A stretch of DNA of 64,000 bases from an uncultured Sulfuricurvum sp. (GTDB lineage Bacteria; Campylobacterota; Campylobacteria; Campylobacterales; Sulfurimonadaceae). This document shows positions 35,179 through 43,417 of this stretch, one piece after another. The stretch is taken from positions 1 to 64,000 of the forward strand of contig CAIMUF010000059.1 of NCBI GenBank assembly GCA_903844635.1. The letters are read 5' to 3'. The notes under the pieces were generated by a model. That model was not told the origin of the DNA. It did no database searches and was given only the letters and a program-made list of their open reading frames with translations. Within the stretch, counting starts at the first letter, position 1. Every line of letters begins with the position of its first letter. Position numbers and translations under genes: made by a program.

Positions 35179-35477
35179 AATGCTAAATCGTGCAACTCTC
35201 TAAACAAATACGCTTCTACTACATCGTCAATCGTGCGTTGCGTATGCGCCACAAGTATCATCATTTGCTGATCGATAAATTCCATCACCGGTTCATAATT
35301 ATTCTTAACGATAACCGCATCAATGAACCCTTCGATTTGTGAACGGTCTTTATAAAAATTGATCTCTACGACACGACCTTCTTCGATTTCTACTGTTGCC
35401 CAGAAAGCAACTTCTAAAATCGAGGAAAGCTCAGATTCTTGTGTATCGTCACCATCCATTGGAAGTAGAAGTAACAT
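35175..35477 (-). CDS. NifX/dinitrogenase-cofactor-fold-like small protein
   Basis: This 100-residue protein begins LLLLPMDGDD and continues with WATVEIEEGRVVEINFY, a pattern like the RNase H-like NifX/NafY/NifB C-terminal fold. The match is weak and by eye only. No nif gene lies in the window. It is coupled to luxS by a TAATG overlap. Confidence 0.5.
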   Translation of the reverse strand: MLLLLPMDGDDTQESELSSILEVAFWATVEIEEGRVVEINFYKDRSQIEGFIDAVIVKNNYEPVMEFIDQQMMILVAHTQRTIDDVVEAYLFRELHDLAL

Positions 35478-35980
35478 TAGTCGACCTTAGACAGATCAAG
35501 CTTTAGTGCAGCATTGTCCATAATATCGATGTCTTTGCGTAATACTTCAGCAGCAATCGCTTTCGCATCTTCTAGGGAATGCATCGCACATGTTCCGCAT
35601 TGGTAGAGATTGAGTTCAGGGATATCACTTTGTTTTTCAACGGCAATCACATCGTGCATAGATGCTTCCCACGCCTGAACCACTTCCTCTTCCGTAGGGG
35701 TACCGATAACGCTCATATAAAACCCTGTACGGCAACCCATAGGTGAGAGATCAATAATCTCCGTTTTAGCCGAATTGAGATGATCACGCATAAAACCTGC
35801 GAACAAATGCTCTAACGTATGAATCCCCTCTTGTGACAAGATTGCCTCATTCGGACGGCAAAAACGTAAATCGAAAACGGTAATATCATCTCCCTTTGGA
35901 GTTTTCATCCCCTTTGCGCGACGAACGGCTGGTGCTGGCATAATAGTGTGGTCTACAGTAAAGCTATCTAGTAATGGCAT
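35477..35980 (-). CDS. luxS: S-ribosylhomocysteine lyase
   Basis: This 167-residue LuxS begins [14 protein letters not shown], with the metal motif HTLEH (HXXEH) and the third ligand region QCGTCAMHS. It splits S-ribosylhomocysteine into homocysteine and DPD, the precursor of autoinducer-2. I chose the ATG at 35980 because AAGGA is five bases upstream; the longer reading to 36055 is not family-like. It leads a four-gene minus-strand operon and is divergent from the aldolase gene. Confidence 0.97.
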   Translation of the reverse strand: MPLLDSFTVDHTIMPAPAVRRAKGMKTPKGDDITVFDLRFCRPNEAILSQEGIHTLEHLFAGFMRDHLNSAKTEIIDLSPMGCRTGFYMSVIGTPTEEEVVQAWEASMHDVIAVEKQSDIPELNLYQCGTCAMHSLEDAKAIAAEVLRKDIDIMDNAALKLDLSKVD

Positions 35981-36042
35981 GTGTATCCTTAAAAATTTTA
36001 TTTTAGTTGAGGCAATGGTAACATATTTCATCCTTGAGGCGC

Positions 36043-36048
36043 TATAAT
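36043..36048 (+). promoter_or_regulatory. -10 element for the aldolase-monooxygenase pair
   Basis: TATAAT lies 24 bases before the aldolase ATG in the 91-base divergent gap with luxS. The gap is short enough for one regulator to act on both directions; no clear operator was seen. Confidence 0.5.
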
Positions 36049-36071
36049 TTGCCAATTAATTAAGGAATATT

Positions 36072-37253
36072 ATGAAAAGCCTCTTTGACGATTCCATCGC
36101 CGCCCAATACCAAAACGATCCGCTGGCACTACGCGTTTACACCTCTCAATTACTGGGTCAAAATAAAGACTTAGTCTTACATGGCGGGGGAAATACTTCC
36201 GTAAAAATCGATGGTGTACTGTACGTTAAAGGAAGCGGATGGAATCTTGACACCATTGAAAAAGAAGGATTTTCTCCCGTTGATTTAGGCACACTCATAG
36301 AAATGGCATCTCGTGAAAATCTAAACGACACACAAATGGTCAAAGAGCAACGTGCCGCAATGAGTGATCAAAGCTTTCCAAACCCTTCCATCGAAGCAAT
36401 ACTTCATGCCATCATCCCGTTCACTTTCGTCGATCACACGCATGCCGATGCAGTGGTTACCCTAAGCAATACTCCTAATGGCAAAGAAATAATAGAAGAC
36501 CTTTACGGTAAAAACATGGTTATTATTGACTATGTGATGCCGGGATTTGAACTGGCACGTCATATTTATTTACAAACTTTAGCTCTAAATTGGAAAAATA
36601 TTGAGGGAATTATTTTACTCAATCACGGTGTCTTTACTTTTGATAATGATGCCAAAAAAGCATATGAAAAGATGATAACACTTGTCACAAAAGCTGAAGA
36701 TTACTTACAAAAAAATGTCACTTTTCTTTCTAATACGAGCAAGGGAAATATCGACGTGGAGATTATTCGGTCATTAGTTCACAAAGTCGGCGTACTGCGC
36801 GGGTGTGATATTTTTCCCATCTTTTTGGATTCCGACCAAGCCAAAGCACTCAGCACTCGCCCCAATTTAGAGCGACTCATCAAACAAGGCGAACTCACCC
36901 CTGAACACGTCATTCGCATCAAGCCTTTTCCTGCTATTATTAATACCGATTGTGAAAAAGGGATAGAAATATTTAAAACCGAGTATCAGAATTATTTTGA
37001 TAAAAATAGCAATGCTAACCATATCTGTCTCGACCTGGCTCCTCGCTATGCGATTGTTAAAGGGTTGGGGGCAGTTGCGCTGGGTAAAGATGAGAAAGAG
37101 TCTCGAATCATCGCCGATATCGTAGAGCATACCATTACTGCAATTTTAAGTGCCGAACAGCTTGGAGCATGGACGTCTCTAAGTCTTGCACAGATGTTTG
37201 AGATGGAGTATTGGGAACTTGAACAAGCAAAATTAAAAAAGGACAAAGAATGA
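36072..37253 (+). CDS. Class II aldolase/adducin family protein
   Basis: This 393-residue protein has class II aldolase zinc ligands in VDHTHADA and LLNHG, and an N-terminal phosphate-binding region HGGGNTSVK as in the aldolase domain of RhaD-type fusions; the C-terminal dehydrogenase part of those fusions is missing. It should cleave a sugar-phosphate-like substrate to an aldehyde plus a ketone. Its place between luxS and an LsrK-type kinase suggests a DPD-derived phosphate as substrate, which is inference. It overlaps the next gene by four bases. Confidence 0.8.
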   Translation: MKSLFDDSIAAQYQNDPLALRVYTSQLLGQNKDLVLHGGGNTSVKIDGVLYVKGSGWNLDTIEKEGFSPVDLGTLIEMASRENLNDTQMVKEQRAAMSDQSFPNPSIEAILHAIIPFTFVDHTHADAVVTLSNTPNGKEIIEDLYGKNMVIIDYVMPGFELARHIYLQTLALNWKNIEGIILLNHGVFTFDNDAKKAYEKMITLVTKAEDYLQKNVTFLSNTSKGNIDVEIIRSLVHKVGVLRGCDIFPIFLDSDQAKALSTRPNLERLIKQGELTPEHVIRIKPFPAIINTDCEKGIEIFKTEYQNYFDKNSNANHICLDLAPRYAIVKGLGAVALGKDEKESRIIADIVEHTITAILSAEQLGAWTSLSLAQMFEMEYWELEQAKLKKDKE

Positions 37254-37555
37254 AAATAACCAAAAAAGTAACTTTTATCGCTAAAGAGGAGCATATTTCT
37301 ACGGTCAAAAAACTCTTAGAAGACATGGTATCCCCCTCACTCAAAGAACCGGGATGTCTTTTTTATTACATCTTTCAGTCTCAAACTAACCCAAAGAAGT
37401 TTTTTGCCGTCGAGTCATGGGAAAATAACGAAGCTCTTGAGGGACATAAACATTCTGAGCATTATGCCTACTATAAATCGCACTATGAACCATTTGTTGA
37501 GAATAAGTATACAGAAGATTTGGAACTTTTAGATGAAGAGGCGTATGGGTTTTAA
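37250..37555 (+). CDS. ABM-fold small protein (LsrG-like)
   Basis: This 101-residue protein has the antibiotic-biosynthesis-monooxygenase dimer fold signature: a first strand MKITKKVTFIA, SLKEPGCLFYYIFQS, FFAVESWENNEALEGHKHSEHY. E. coli LsrG, which isomerises phospho-DPD, has this fold and similar spacing (YEAYKDEDA, HKTTPHY as I recall). It is coupled to the aldolase by a four-base overlap and its end overlaps lsrK convergently by four bases. Confidence 0.72.
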   Translation: MKITKKVTFIAKEEHISTVKKLLEDMVSPSLKEPGCLFYYIFQSQTNPKKFFAVESWENNEALEGHKHSEHYAYYKSHYEPFVENKYTEDLELLDEEAYGF

Positions 37556-39084
37556 AGCCCCGGAGCCTTCCACATAGGTTCCAACGTACCATCACGAACA
37601 AGCTCCATTTGTTTGGCATATACTTTTTTCCATTTCTCTTTAGCTTCTTGATACGCTTGAAAATTGCTAGGATTAGAAATATATGTTTTTTCAAGTTTAA
37701 CGATGTTTTCTCCTGCTTCTTCAAAACTTTTATAAACACCTGCACCTATCCCACACGCCATCGCAACGCCCAATGCGGTAGCTTCTTTTACCACAGGAAC
37801 TTTTACTTCCAATCCCGTAACATCCGCTAAAATTTGTGACCACAATGCACCGTTAGACGCACCGCTTGCAAAGGTAAGTGATGTGGGTGAAACGCCGCTA
37901 AAGGCTTTTATGTTGTCAAGATTAATGGCACTTACGATGCACGCATTTTCTTCCAATGCTCGAAACATAGAACCGATATTGTATTTGCTGCTGTCCAGTC
38001 CAAGACCTATAAACGATGGTGATGCGTGTATCCACTCTCCGTACTTCATGCTGTCGCTAAAAATAGGGATAATCCCATGCGAGCCGACAGGAATCTGTGA
38101 TGCCAATGCTTCAAGCTGCGCGTAGCTTCTGTCGCCACCTAACGCATCTCGGAACCATCGCATTACAAGACCGGTAAAAAAAGTAATTCCCTCTGCTTGG
38201 CTCATGTTACGTACAACATGAGGATTTACACGCAATAGCATATCTCCTGAAAGGTGTGTTGCTGAGGGTATATTGACCACTTGCTGCCAAAAACTTCCCC
38301 CTAACACAACCGCATCGCCTAATCTATTTGCCCCCAGTCCAGCTGTACCGATTTGAACATCACCACCACCCATAACTACGAGAGTTTCAACGCTTAAACC
38401 TGTCTCGTCACTAGCTTTTTGGCTAATTCGTCCAAGTACATCACCGCTTTCCAATATGGGGACAAATAGATCTTTTAAGCCGCACTTCGTAAATTGTTCT
38501 TTATCCCAATCACGATTTGTAAGATTAAATGCTCCGGCTGTCCCTGCATTAGAGGGCTCACTTGCTAATTCCCCGCTGAGTTTAAACAATATCCAGTCGC
38601 TTATCATCGTAAAATAAGTCGCTTTTTCATACAAAGACGGCTGATTGTTTTTCAACCACAAAAGTCGTGGAGCAGCAGAGAGAGCAAATGTTTGCCCACT
38701 TGATTGATAAAATTCTTTTTCCATCTCTGGGTACATATTTTTTAAAGTACCAACTTCATATCCTGCGCGACTGTCGACGTTTGCCACACCCCAAAGTTCC
38801 TTCTTATCCTTATCATAAACAACAATTCCCTCTCTCATACTCGAAGCAGATATGGCAATTATCTCTTGAGCGCTTATTTTTGCTTTTACAACAACTTCTT
38901 TGATGCATTGTTTTGTTAATTCCCATCCATGGATACAATCAAATCCCATAGATCCGGCAACATTCTCTAATGCAATATGATTCCATTCATGTTGCGCAAT
39001 CGCTATTTGCTTTCCAAGCGTATCAAAAATGACAGCTCGTATGCTTCCGGTTCCTGCATCTATACTTAAAAAATATTGCTTCAT
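37552..39084 (-). CDS. lsrK: Autoinducer-2 kinase (FGGY family)
   Basis: This 510-residue FGGY kinase has DAGTGSIRAVIFD at residues 9-21, SMREGIVVYD, TMISDWILFKLSGELA, SNAGT, VMGGGDVQIG, FFTGLVMRWFRDA, FRALEENACIVSA, SQILADVTGLEVKVPVVKEA and the C-terminal WKAPGL. From memory these match E. coli LsrK almost block by block, more closely than xylulo- or glycerol kinases. LsrK phosphorylates DPD with ATP. The upstream small gene overlaps by four bases. No lsrACDB, lsrF or lsrR lies in the window. Confidence 0.88.
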   Translation of the reverse strand: MKQYFLSIDAGTGSIRAVIFDTLGKQIAIAQHEWNHIALENVAGSMGFDCIHGWELTKQCIKEVVVKAKISAQEIIAISASSMREGIVVYDKDKKELWGVANVDSRAGYEVGTLKNMYPEMEKEFYQSSGQTFALSAAPRLLWLKNNQPSLYEKATYFTMISDWILFKLSGELASEPSNAGTAGAFNLTNRDWDKEQFTKCGLKDLFVPILESGDVLGRISQKASDETGLSVETLVVMGGGDVQIGTAGLGANRLGDAVVLGGSFWQQVVNIPSATHLSGDMLLRVNPHVVRNMSQAEGITFFTGLVMRWFRDALGGDRSYAQLEALASQIPVGSHGIIPIFSDSMKYGEWIHASPSFIGLGLDSSKYNIGSMFRALEENACIVSAINLDNIKAFSGVSPTSLTFASGASNGALWSQILADVTGLEVKVPVVKEATALGVAMACGIGAGVYKSFEEAGENIVKLEKTYISNPSNFQAYQEAKEKWKKVYAKQMELVRDGTLEPMWKAPGL

Positions 39085-39305
39085 TTCATCTCTTTCATAT
39101 TTACATCAAATTTCAATGAACTATTTTTCGTATTTTTTTGATCAATCAACTTAATCTCCACATTACAAATACTGTCTTTAAGATTTTCTGCAAGAATCAA
39201 TAATTCTTCATGAGTATCGCGTATTGCAATTCCACGTGCTGAACATCCGACGACTCCGCGGTTATTATAGGTCATTCTGTACATATAGTTCGTTATCCAA
39301 TACAT
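39081..39305 (-). CDS. Small protein upstream of lsrK, unknown function
   Basis: This 74-residue reading frame overlaps the lsrK start by four bases, which supports it being translated and coupled. It has no signal peptide or membrane helix; YNNRGVVGCSARGIAIRD and NVEIKLID are its distinctive parts. The start may be ATG 39305 or an internal ATG at 39284. No family was recognised. Confidence 0.5.
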   Translation of the reverse strand: MYWITNYMYRMTYNNRGVVGCSARGIAIRDTHEELLILAENLKDSICNVEIKLIDQKNTKNSSLKFDVNMKEMK

Positions 39306-39356
39306 TTATTAGTAATGGTAAAGCAAAGAAGATTCCAAGGATTGAAGTAAGTGAGA

Positions 39357-39377
39357 GCAAGCGTTAAAAACGCTTGC
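39357..39377 (-). terminator. Hairpin downstream of the DUF2202 gene
   Basis: A perfect 9-bp stem (39357-39365 with 39369-39377) with a three-base loop lies 28 bases past the DUF2202 stop. The tract after it on the minus strand (TCTCACTT) is a poor U-run, so termination may be partial. Confidence 0.5.
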
Positions 39378-39404
39378 AGATTACGCTAGAAAAACATAGA
39401 CTAC

Positions 39405-39938
39405 TTATTTTAATTCACTTAATGCATTATTGAAGGCACTTAAGTGACTCATAGAACCTGCTCTTAAATTTTCAAATACCTTAACGATATCAGCAGGCAT
39501 TCCAACCTCGACGCATAAAATATCGATAATGTCTTTTTCTTCGATTGCAACACCTACTTGTAATCCATCACGAAGAGAAATTGACCCCTTAGCTACCAAT
39601 GTATCGTACAATGTTTGCAATTCTGGAAGAACAAATTCACCAATTTTATTTTCGTTTATCTTAGAAATATCAACACTGTATTTTTTACACAAACTTTCTA
39701 CTGCATCTATATGTTGTTGTTCTGATACAGCAATGTTTGCAAATGTAGTCGCATTCGGATATTTAGCCCCCAATATTATATAAACATCCCGTGCTACTTT
39801 TTCTTCTTGATACATAAACAAAAGTGACGCTTTCTGTGCTTCTGTTAATGTTACGATTGCAGTTGCTGAACTGTTTCCAAATACGGAAACACTTAATCCT
39901 ATTACCGCTGTCATCCCAATAAATGTACGTCTATCCAT
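39405..39938 (-). CDS. DUF2202 ferritin-like protein with twin-arginine signal
   Basis: This 177-residue protein has an N-terminal MDRRTFIGM signal that fits a Tat motif, followed by a hydrophobic stretch. The mature helical domain has EEKVARDVYIILG and EQQHIDAVESL, with glutamates and a histidine placed as in ferritin-like diiron proteins (DUF2202). Its function is unknown; metal binding is inferred. The start at 39938 has AGGAG upstream; a longer reading to 40004 is not supported. Confidence 0.8.
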   Translation of the reverse strand: MDRRTFIGMTAVIGLSVSVFGNSSATAIVTLTEAQKASLLFMYQEEKVARDVYIILGAKYPNATTFANIAVSEQQHIDAVESLCKKYSVDISKINENKIGEFVLPELQTLYDTLVAKGSISLRDGLQVGVAIEEKDIIDILCVEVGMPADIVKVFENLRAGSMSHLSAFNNALSELK

Positions 39939-40096
39939 CTTACACACTCCTACTGATATTATCAAAATTAGTGAAAAAATCATGAAAACCAATTCAAAAT
40001 TCATTTCATGTTGAGAGAATACCTATAATGTATTAGTGAAGTGTTATCGAGAGTTCGTCAACTGATTTAAAAATAATATTTGAGGAGGGCATAAGG

Positions 40097-40121
40097 ACAA
40101 TCTCTCAAAAGAGAGAATTGT
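40097..40121 (-). terminator. Hairpin after porB
   Basis: Arms of 10-11 bases (40097-40106 with 40111-40121, one bulged base) and an AAAA/TTTT loop lie seven bases after the porB stop. Only a weak T-rich stretch follows on the minus strand, so it is a likely but not textbook terminator of porGDAB. Confidence 0.5.
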
Positions 40122-40127
40122 GAAAGA

Positions 40128-41087
40128 TTATACGCGTGCTTCTTCGCGACGTTGGAGTTGTTCCCATTTTAAATCGACACGTGTTTGCCACTCGTCGATA
40201 AGATATTCGTATTGTTTAGTGAAAAGGTGTTTAAAACGCCCTTGAGCACCTAAATAATCACGAACAGGGACAATATTTTTTGGACGGTATGTGATGTTTA
40301 ACTCAGTACCGTTAATGATTTCATACAATGGGAATACCAAAGAATCAGTCGCAAGATCCGTAATCGCAATGGTATCTTCCGGTGCAAATTTCCACTCAGT
40401 CGTACATGCAGAGATAGCATTAATAAATACTGGACCCTCTGCTGCAAATCCTTTTTGAATTTTTGCAACCATATCTTTCCATTTACTTGGAGAGACTTGA
40501 GCTACATAAGGAGCACCGTGTGCTGCCATAATCGCCATCATGTCTTTTTTATTTTTCTTCTCGCCATAACTGATACTTCCAGCAGGAGTCGTTGTAGCAG
40601 AAGCTCCGATTGGAGTTGAGCTTGAACGTTGTCCTCCTGTGTTTGCATAGACTTCATTGTCCAAACAAACGTACATCATGTTATGTCCGCGTTCAAAACA
40701 ACCTGAAATCCATTGGAATCCGATGTCGTACGTCGCACCATCGCCACCAAACGCAACAAACTTAGGAGTGCGTTCCGGTTGCTTCAAGCGACCTTTGGTT
40801 TTAAGTGCTTTGTACATCGCTTCCGCACCAGCTACCGCAGAGGAACCGTTTTCAAATCCGATGTGAATCCAAGATGCATCCCATGAAGTGTACGGATAAA
40901 CCGCCGTACAAACTTCCAAACATCCAGTAGAGGCTGCAAGGATCAAATCATCATTAGTAGCATTAAGTACTTCGCGAACAATGATGGAGTGTGCACATCC
41001 TGGGCACAAAAGGTTAGCACCCTCAAAGCGATCCGCTGAAGTGGAAAACTCTTTAAGGTTTTTGATTTTTTTAATTTCTGACATCAT
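40128..41087 (-). CDS. porB: Pyruvate:acceptor oxidoreductase, beta subunit
   Basis: This 319-residue protein has the thiamine diphosphate motif GDGATYDIGFQWISG with NEVYANTGGQRSSSTP, and N-terminal cluster cysteines (LLCPGCAH). It holds the active site for oxidation of pyruvate to acetyl-CoA, or the reverse carboxylation in the reductive TCA cycle. It lies seven bases after porA. 2-oxoglutarate as substrate is less likely given the four-subunit layout. Confidence 0.93.
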   Translation of the reverse strand: MMSEIKKIKNLKEFSTSADRFEGANLLCPGCAHSIIVREVLNATNDDLILAASTGCLEVCTAVYPYTSWDASWIHIGFENGSSAVAGAEAMYKALKTKGRLKQPERTPKFVAFGGDGATYDIGFQWISGCFERGHNMMYVCLDNEVYANTGGQRSSSTPIGASATTTPAGSISYGEKKNKKDMMAIMAAHGAPYVAQVSPSKWKDMVAKIQKGFAAEGPVFINAISACTTEWKFAPEDTIAITDLATDSLVFPLYEIINGTELNITYRPKNIVPVRDYLGAQGRFKHLFTKQYEYLIDEWQTRVDLKWEQLQRREEARV

Positions 41088-41094
41088 TCACCCC

Positions 41095-42315
41095 TTAGAA
41101 AAATGAAAGCTTCGGTCCACGAAGACCGATGTATTGTTGCAATGGCGTTGTAGGTTTTCCTGCATCCATATTTGCTTTAAGGTCATTAAAAATGCCCACT
41201 AGATGTGCTTTAGTCAAATCACGTCCGCCCAATCCATAAATATAATTCGTAAGAACTGCTTTGGTATCGGTATTGAAAAGTGAACCTGAAATTTCATTGA
41301 AAAGCATACCCATAGTTCCATGAGGACTAGAGCGATCCAATGTTCCGATTGCTTTAACATCTTTCAAGACTGCTGCAAGCTGTTCCATTGGCCATGGACG
41401 GAAAACACGAATACCGACAACACCGGCTTTAATTCCATTTGCACGCAATTCATTAACAACTTCCATCGCTGTTTCAACGGATGTTCCCATACAAATAACC
41501 GCCATCTCAGCGTCATCCATTTGGTGAGTTTCAACTAAATTATATCGGCGACCTGTCAATGCTTCAAAAGCATCAAAAGCGGCTTCAATCTTAGGAATAA
41601 CCGCTGTCATAAGTGCATGCTGCTGACGCGCTTTGTGCTCAAAGTGCCAATCTTCTTCTGTTTGAACTCCATGAGTCACAGGATGATCAAGATCAAGCAT
41701 GTCATTCATAGGTTTGAATTCACCAACAAAATTAAAACCTTGTTCATCTGTCATAGTGTGAACACCCTGAGCCGTATGGGAAGTCATAAATCCATCTTGG
41801 TGAACCATAGCCGGCAGACGAACATCGTGATCTTCTGCTACTTTAAACGCGATAAAATTCAAATCGTACGCATGCTGAGGATTATATGCATCAAGTTGAA
41901 TCCATCCGCTGTCACGACCCATATACATATCAGAGTGGTCACCATTAACGTTCAATGGTGCTCCAATAGCACGGTTAACAACATTGAGGATAATCGGAAG
42001 ACGCATACCTGAAGCTGAGTACAATGTCTCAACCATCAATGCAAAACCCTGTGATGACGTTGCTGTTGCAACACGACCACCGGCAGCTGATGCACCAATA
42101 CAACATGACATTGCACCATGCTCAGATTCTGTCATAACGAACTCACCGTCAACATAAGCATTCGCGGCAAAACCAGCGTAATTTTCAACAATTGGAGTCG
42201 ATGGAGTAATCGGGTATGCCGCTACAACATCCACTTGAACTTGGCGAAGCGCATGGCTCGCCGCCATATTACCATCCCAGACTTCGATGTCTCGTAGTTC
42301 CATAGTATCAGCCAT
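41095..42315 (-). CDS. porA: Pyruvate:acceptor oxidoreductase, alpha subunit
   Basis: This 406-residue subunit has the pyrimidine domain start YPITPSTPIVENYAGF, TESEHGAMSCCIGASAAGGRVATATSSQG and a C-terminal domain with VGVIGIRVFRPWP-type sequence (VVGIRVFRPWPMEQL). It overlaps the delta subunit by one base in the order gamma, delta, alpha, beta. Confidence 0.95.
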   Translation of the reverse strand: MADTMELRDIEVWDGNMAASHALRQVQVDVVAAYPITPSTPIVENYAGFAANAYVDGEFVMTESEHGAMSCCIGASAAGGRVATATSSQGFALMVETLYSASGMRLPIILNVVNRAIGAPLNVNGDHSDMYMGRDSGWIQLDAYNPQHAYDLNFIAFKVAEDHDVRLPAMVHQDGFMTSHTAQGVHTMTDEQGFNFVGEFKPMNDMLDLDHPVTHGVQTEEDWHFEHKARQQHALMTAVIPKIEAAFDAFEALTGRRYNLVETHQMDDAEMAVICMGTSVETAMEVVNELRANGIKAGVVGIRVFRPWPMEQLAAVLKDVKAIGTLDRSSPHGTMGMLFNEISGSLFNTDTKAVLTNYIYGLGGRDLTKAHLVGIFNDLKANMDAGKPTTPLQQYIGLRGPKLSFF

Positions 42316-42731
42316 TAGTCTTCCTCTACTTCTGTGTCTTTTTCTTTTTTCTCTTTTTTAGGCCACTCAGCTAGTGCCATATCTTCGTCTTTTTGTTCTG
42401 GGAACATCAATAATGATTTTGGATTTGTAGGACATACTTCCACACAGATTCCACACCCTTTACAGTGATCAAAATCAATTCCTACCATTTTTTTATCACG
42501 AGCTATAATAGACATATCTGGGCAATAAATCCAGCAAAATTGACAATCAATACAATAGTCTTTATTAAATAACGGTTTTTCGATACGCCAGTCTGCTACA
42601 CTTGCGGTAAACGAACTTGATTGTGAGTAGGCTCTGTCTTCTGGTAATGTTGTCGCAATATTTTGTATTGCTCCATCAAAAGTACGAAGCATTGCACCGA
42701 TTTCAAATCCATCCCATCCTGCTTTTTCCAT
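42315..42731 (-). CDS. porD: Pyruvate:acceptor oxidoreductase, delta (ferredoxin) subunit
   Basis: This 138-residue protein has two 4Fe-4S motifs: CIDCQFCWIYCP and CKGCGICVEVCP. It carries electrons from the thiamine centre to ferredoxin or flavodoxin. The acidic/lysine-rich C-terminal tail is typical of this phylum. Confidence 0.94.
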   Translation of the reverse strand: MEKAGWDGFEIGAMLRTFDGAIQNIATTLPEDRAYSQSSSFTASVADWRIEKPLFNKDYCIDCQFCWIYCPDMSIIARDKKMVGIDFDHCKGCGICVEVCPTNPKSLLMFPEQKDEDMALAEWPKKEKKEKDTEVEED

Positions 42732-42741
42732 ACGAGACTCC

Positions 42742-43299
42742 TTACTTTACTTCATCATAAGCGCGTTGAATCGCGATCATGTTGGCGTCAATTATTTTTT
42801 GAGGCAGTTTTTTCAATACACGAATCATGTTTTCTTTGAAAAAGTCCATCTCATACATACCCGAAACCTTCATCAATGCGCCTAGCATTGGTGTATTGGG
42901 GATCGCTTTTCCGATTGTCTCTTGCGAAATTTTAATACAATCAACGGTGTATACTTTTTTACCTTGAAGCTTTGGTTGTGATGCAATCAGCTCTTCAGTA
43001 CTCATATGAGTCGTAATAATATAAACAGTATCTGGTTTTTCAAACGCCGTAAAATCAGCAACATAAACCAAGGCTGGGTCAATTACTAAAACATAATCCG
43101 GAGCCATAAATTTTTCGTGATTCATAATTACTTGATCATCAACACGATTATACGCTGTCATCGCAGCACCACGTTTTGCAGAACCGTAGAACGCAAACGC
43201 CTGTACATGTTTTCCGGTGGTGGATACAACGTCCGCTAAACCTTTTGCACCCGTTACAGCACCTTGACCGGCGCGACTATGCCATCGAATTTCGAGCAT
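42742..43299 (-). CDS. porG: Pyruvate:acceptor oxidoreductase, gamma subunit
   Basis: This 185-residue subunit starts MLEIRWHSRAGQGAVTGAKGLADV, the family signature for the CoA-binding gamma domain, and contains GSAKRGAAMTAYNRV. It leads the porGDAB operon. The 118 bases upstream should hold its promoter; none was clear. Confidence 0.94.
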   Translation of the reverse strand: MLEIRWHSRAGQGAVTGAKGLADVVSTTGKHVQAFAFYGSAKRGAAMTAYNRVDDQVIMNHEKFMAPDYVLVIDPALVYVADFTAFEKPDTVYIITTHMSTEELIASQPKLQGKKVYTVDCIKISQETIGKAIPNTPMLGALMKVSGMYEMDFFKENMIRVLKKLPQKIIDANMIAIQRAYDEVK

Positions 43300-43417
43300 G
43301 GCTTCTCCCTCTGACTTAAATTTTTAAGCTTGCATTTATCAGTACGTGTATTTTATGTAACTTGCTCTTAAATGTAGCTTTTCACTTTTACACAGCACGA
43401 AAAGTATGGCAAAGATG

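Noticed and set aside
35175-35477. Nitrogen-fixation gene
   Set aside because: The fold hint is weak and no other nif gene is present in the window; the stand-alone Nfu at 10583 is a general iron-sulfur carrier.
35477-36055. Longer luxS starting at 36055
   Set aside because: The extra 25 residues are not LuxS-like and run through the divergent promoter region. ATG 35980 has a good AAGGA site.
42315-43299. 2-oxoglutarate:acceptor oxidoreductase instead of pyruvate
   Set aside because: The gamma-delta-alpha-beta order and separate two-cluster delta subunit match PorGDAB of this phylum; the sequence alone cannot fully exclude another 2-oxoacid.
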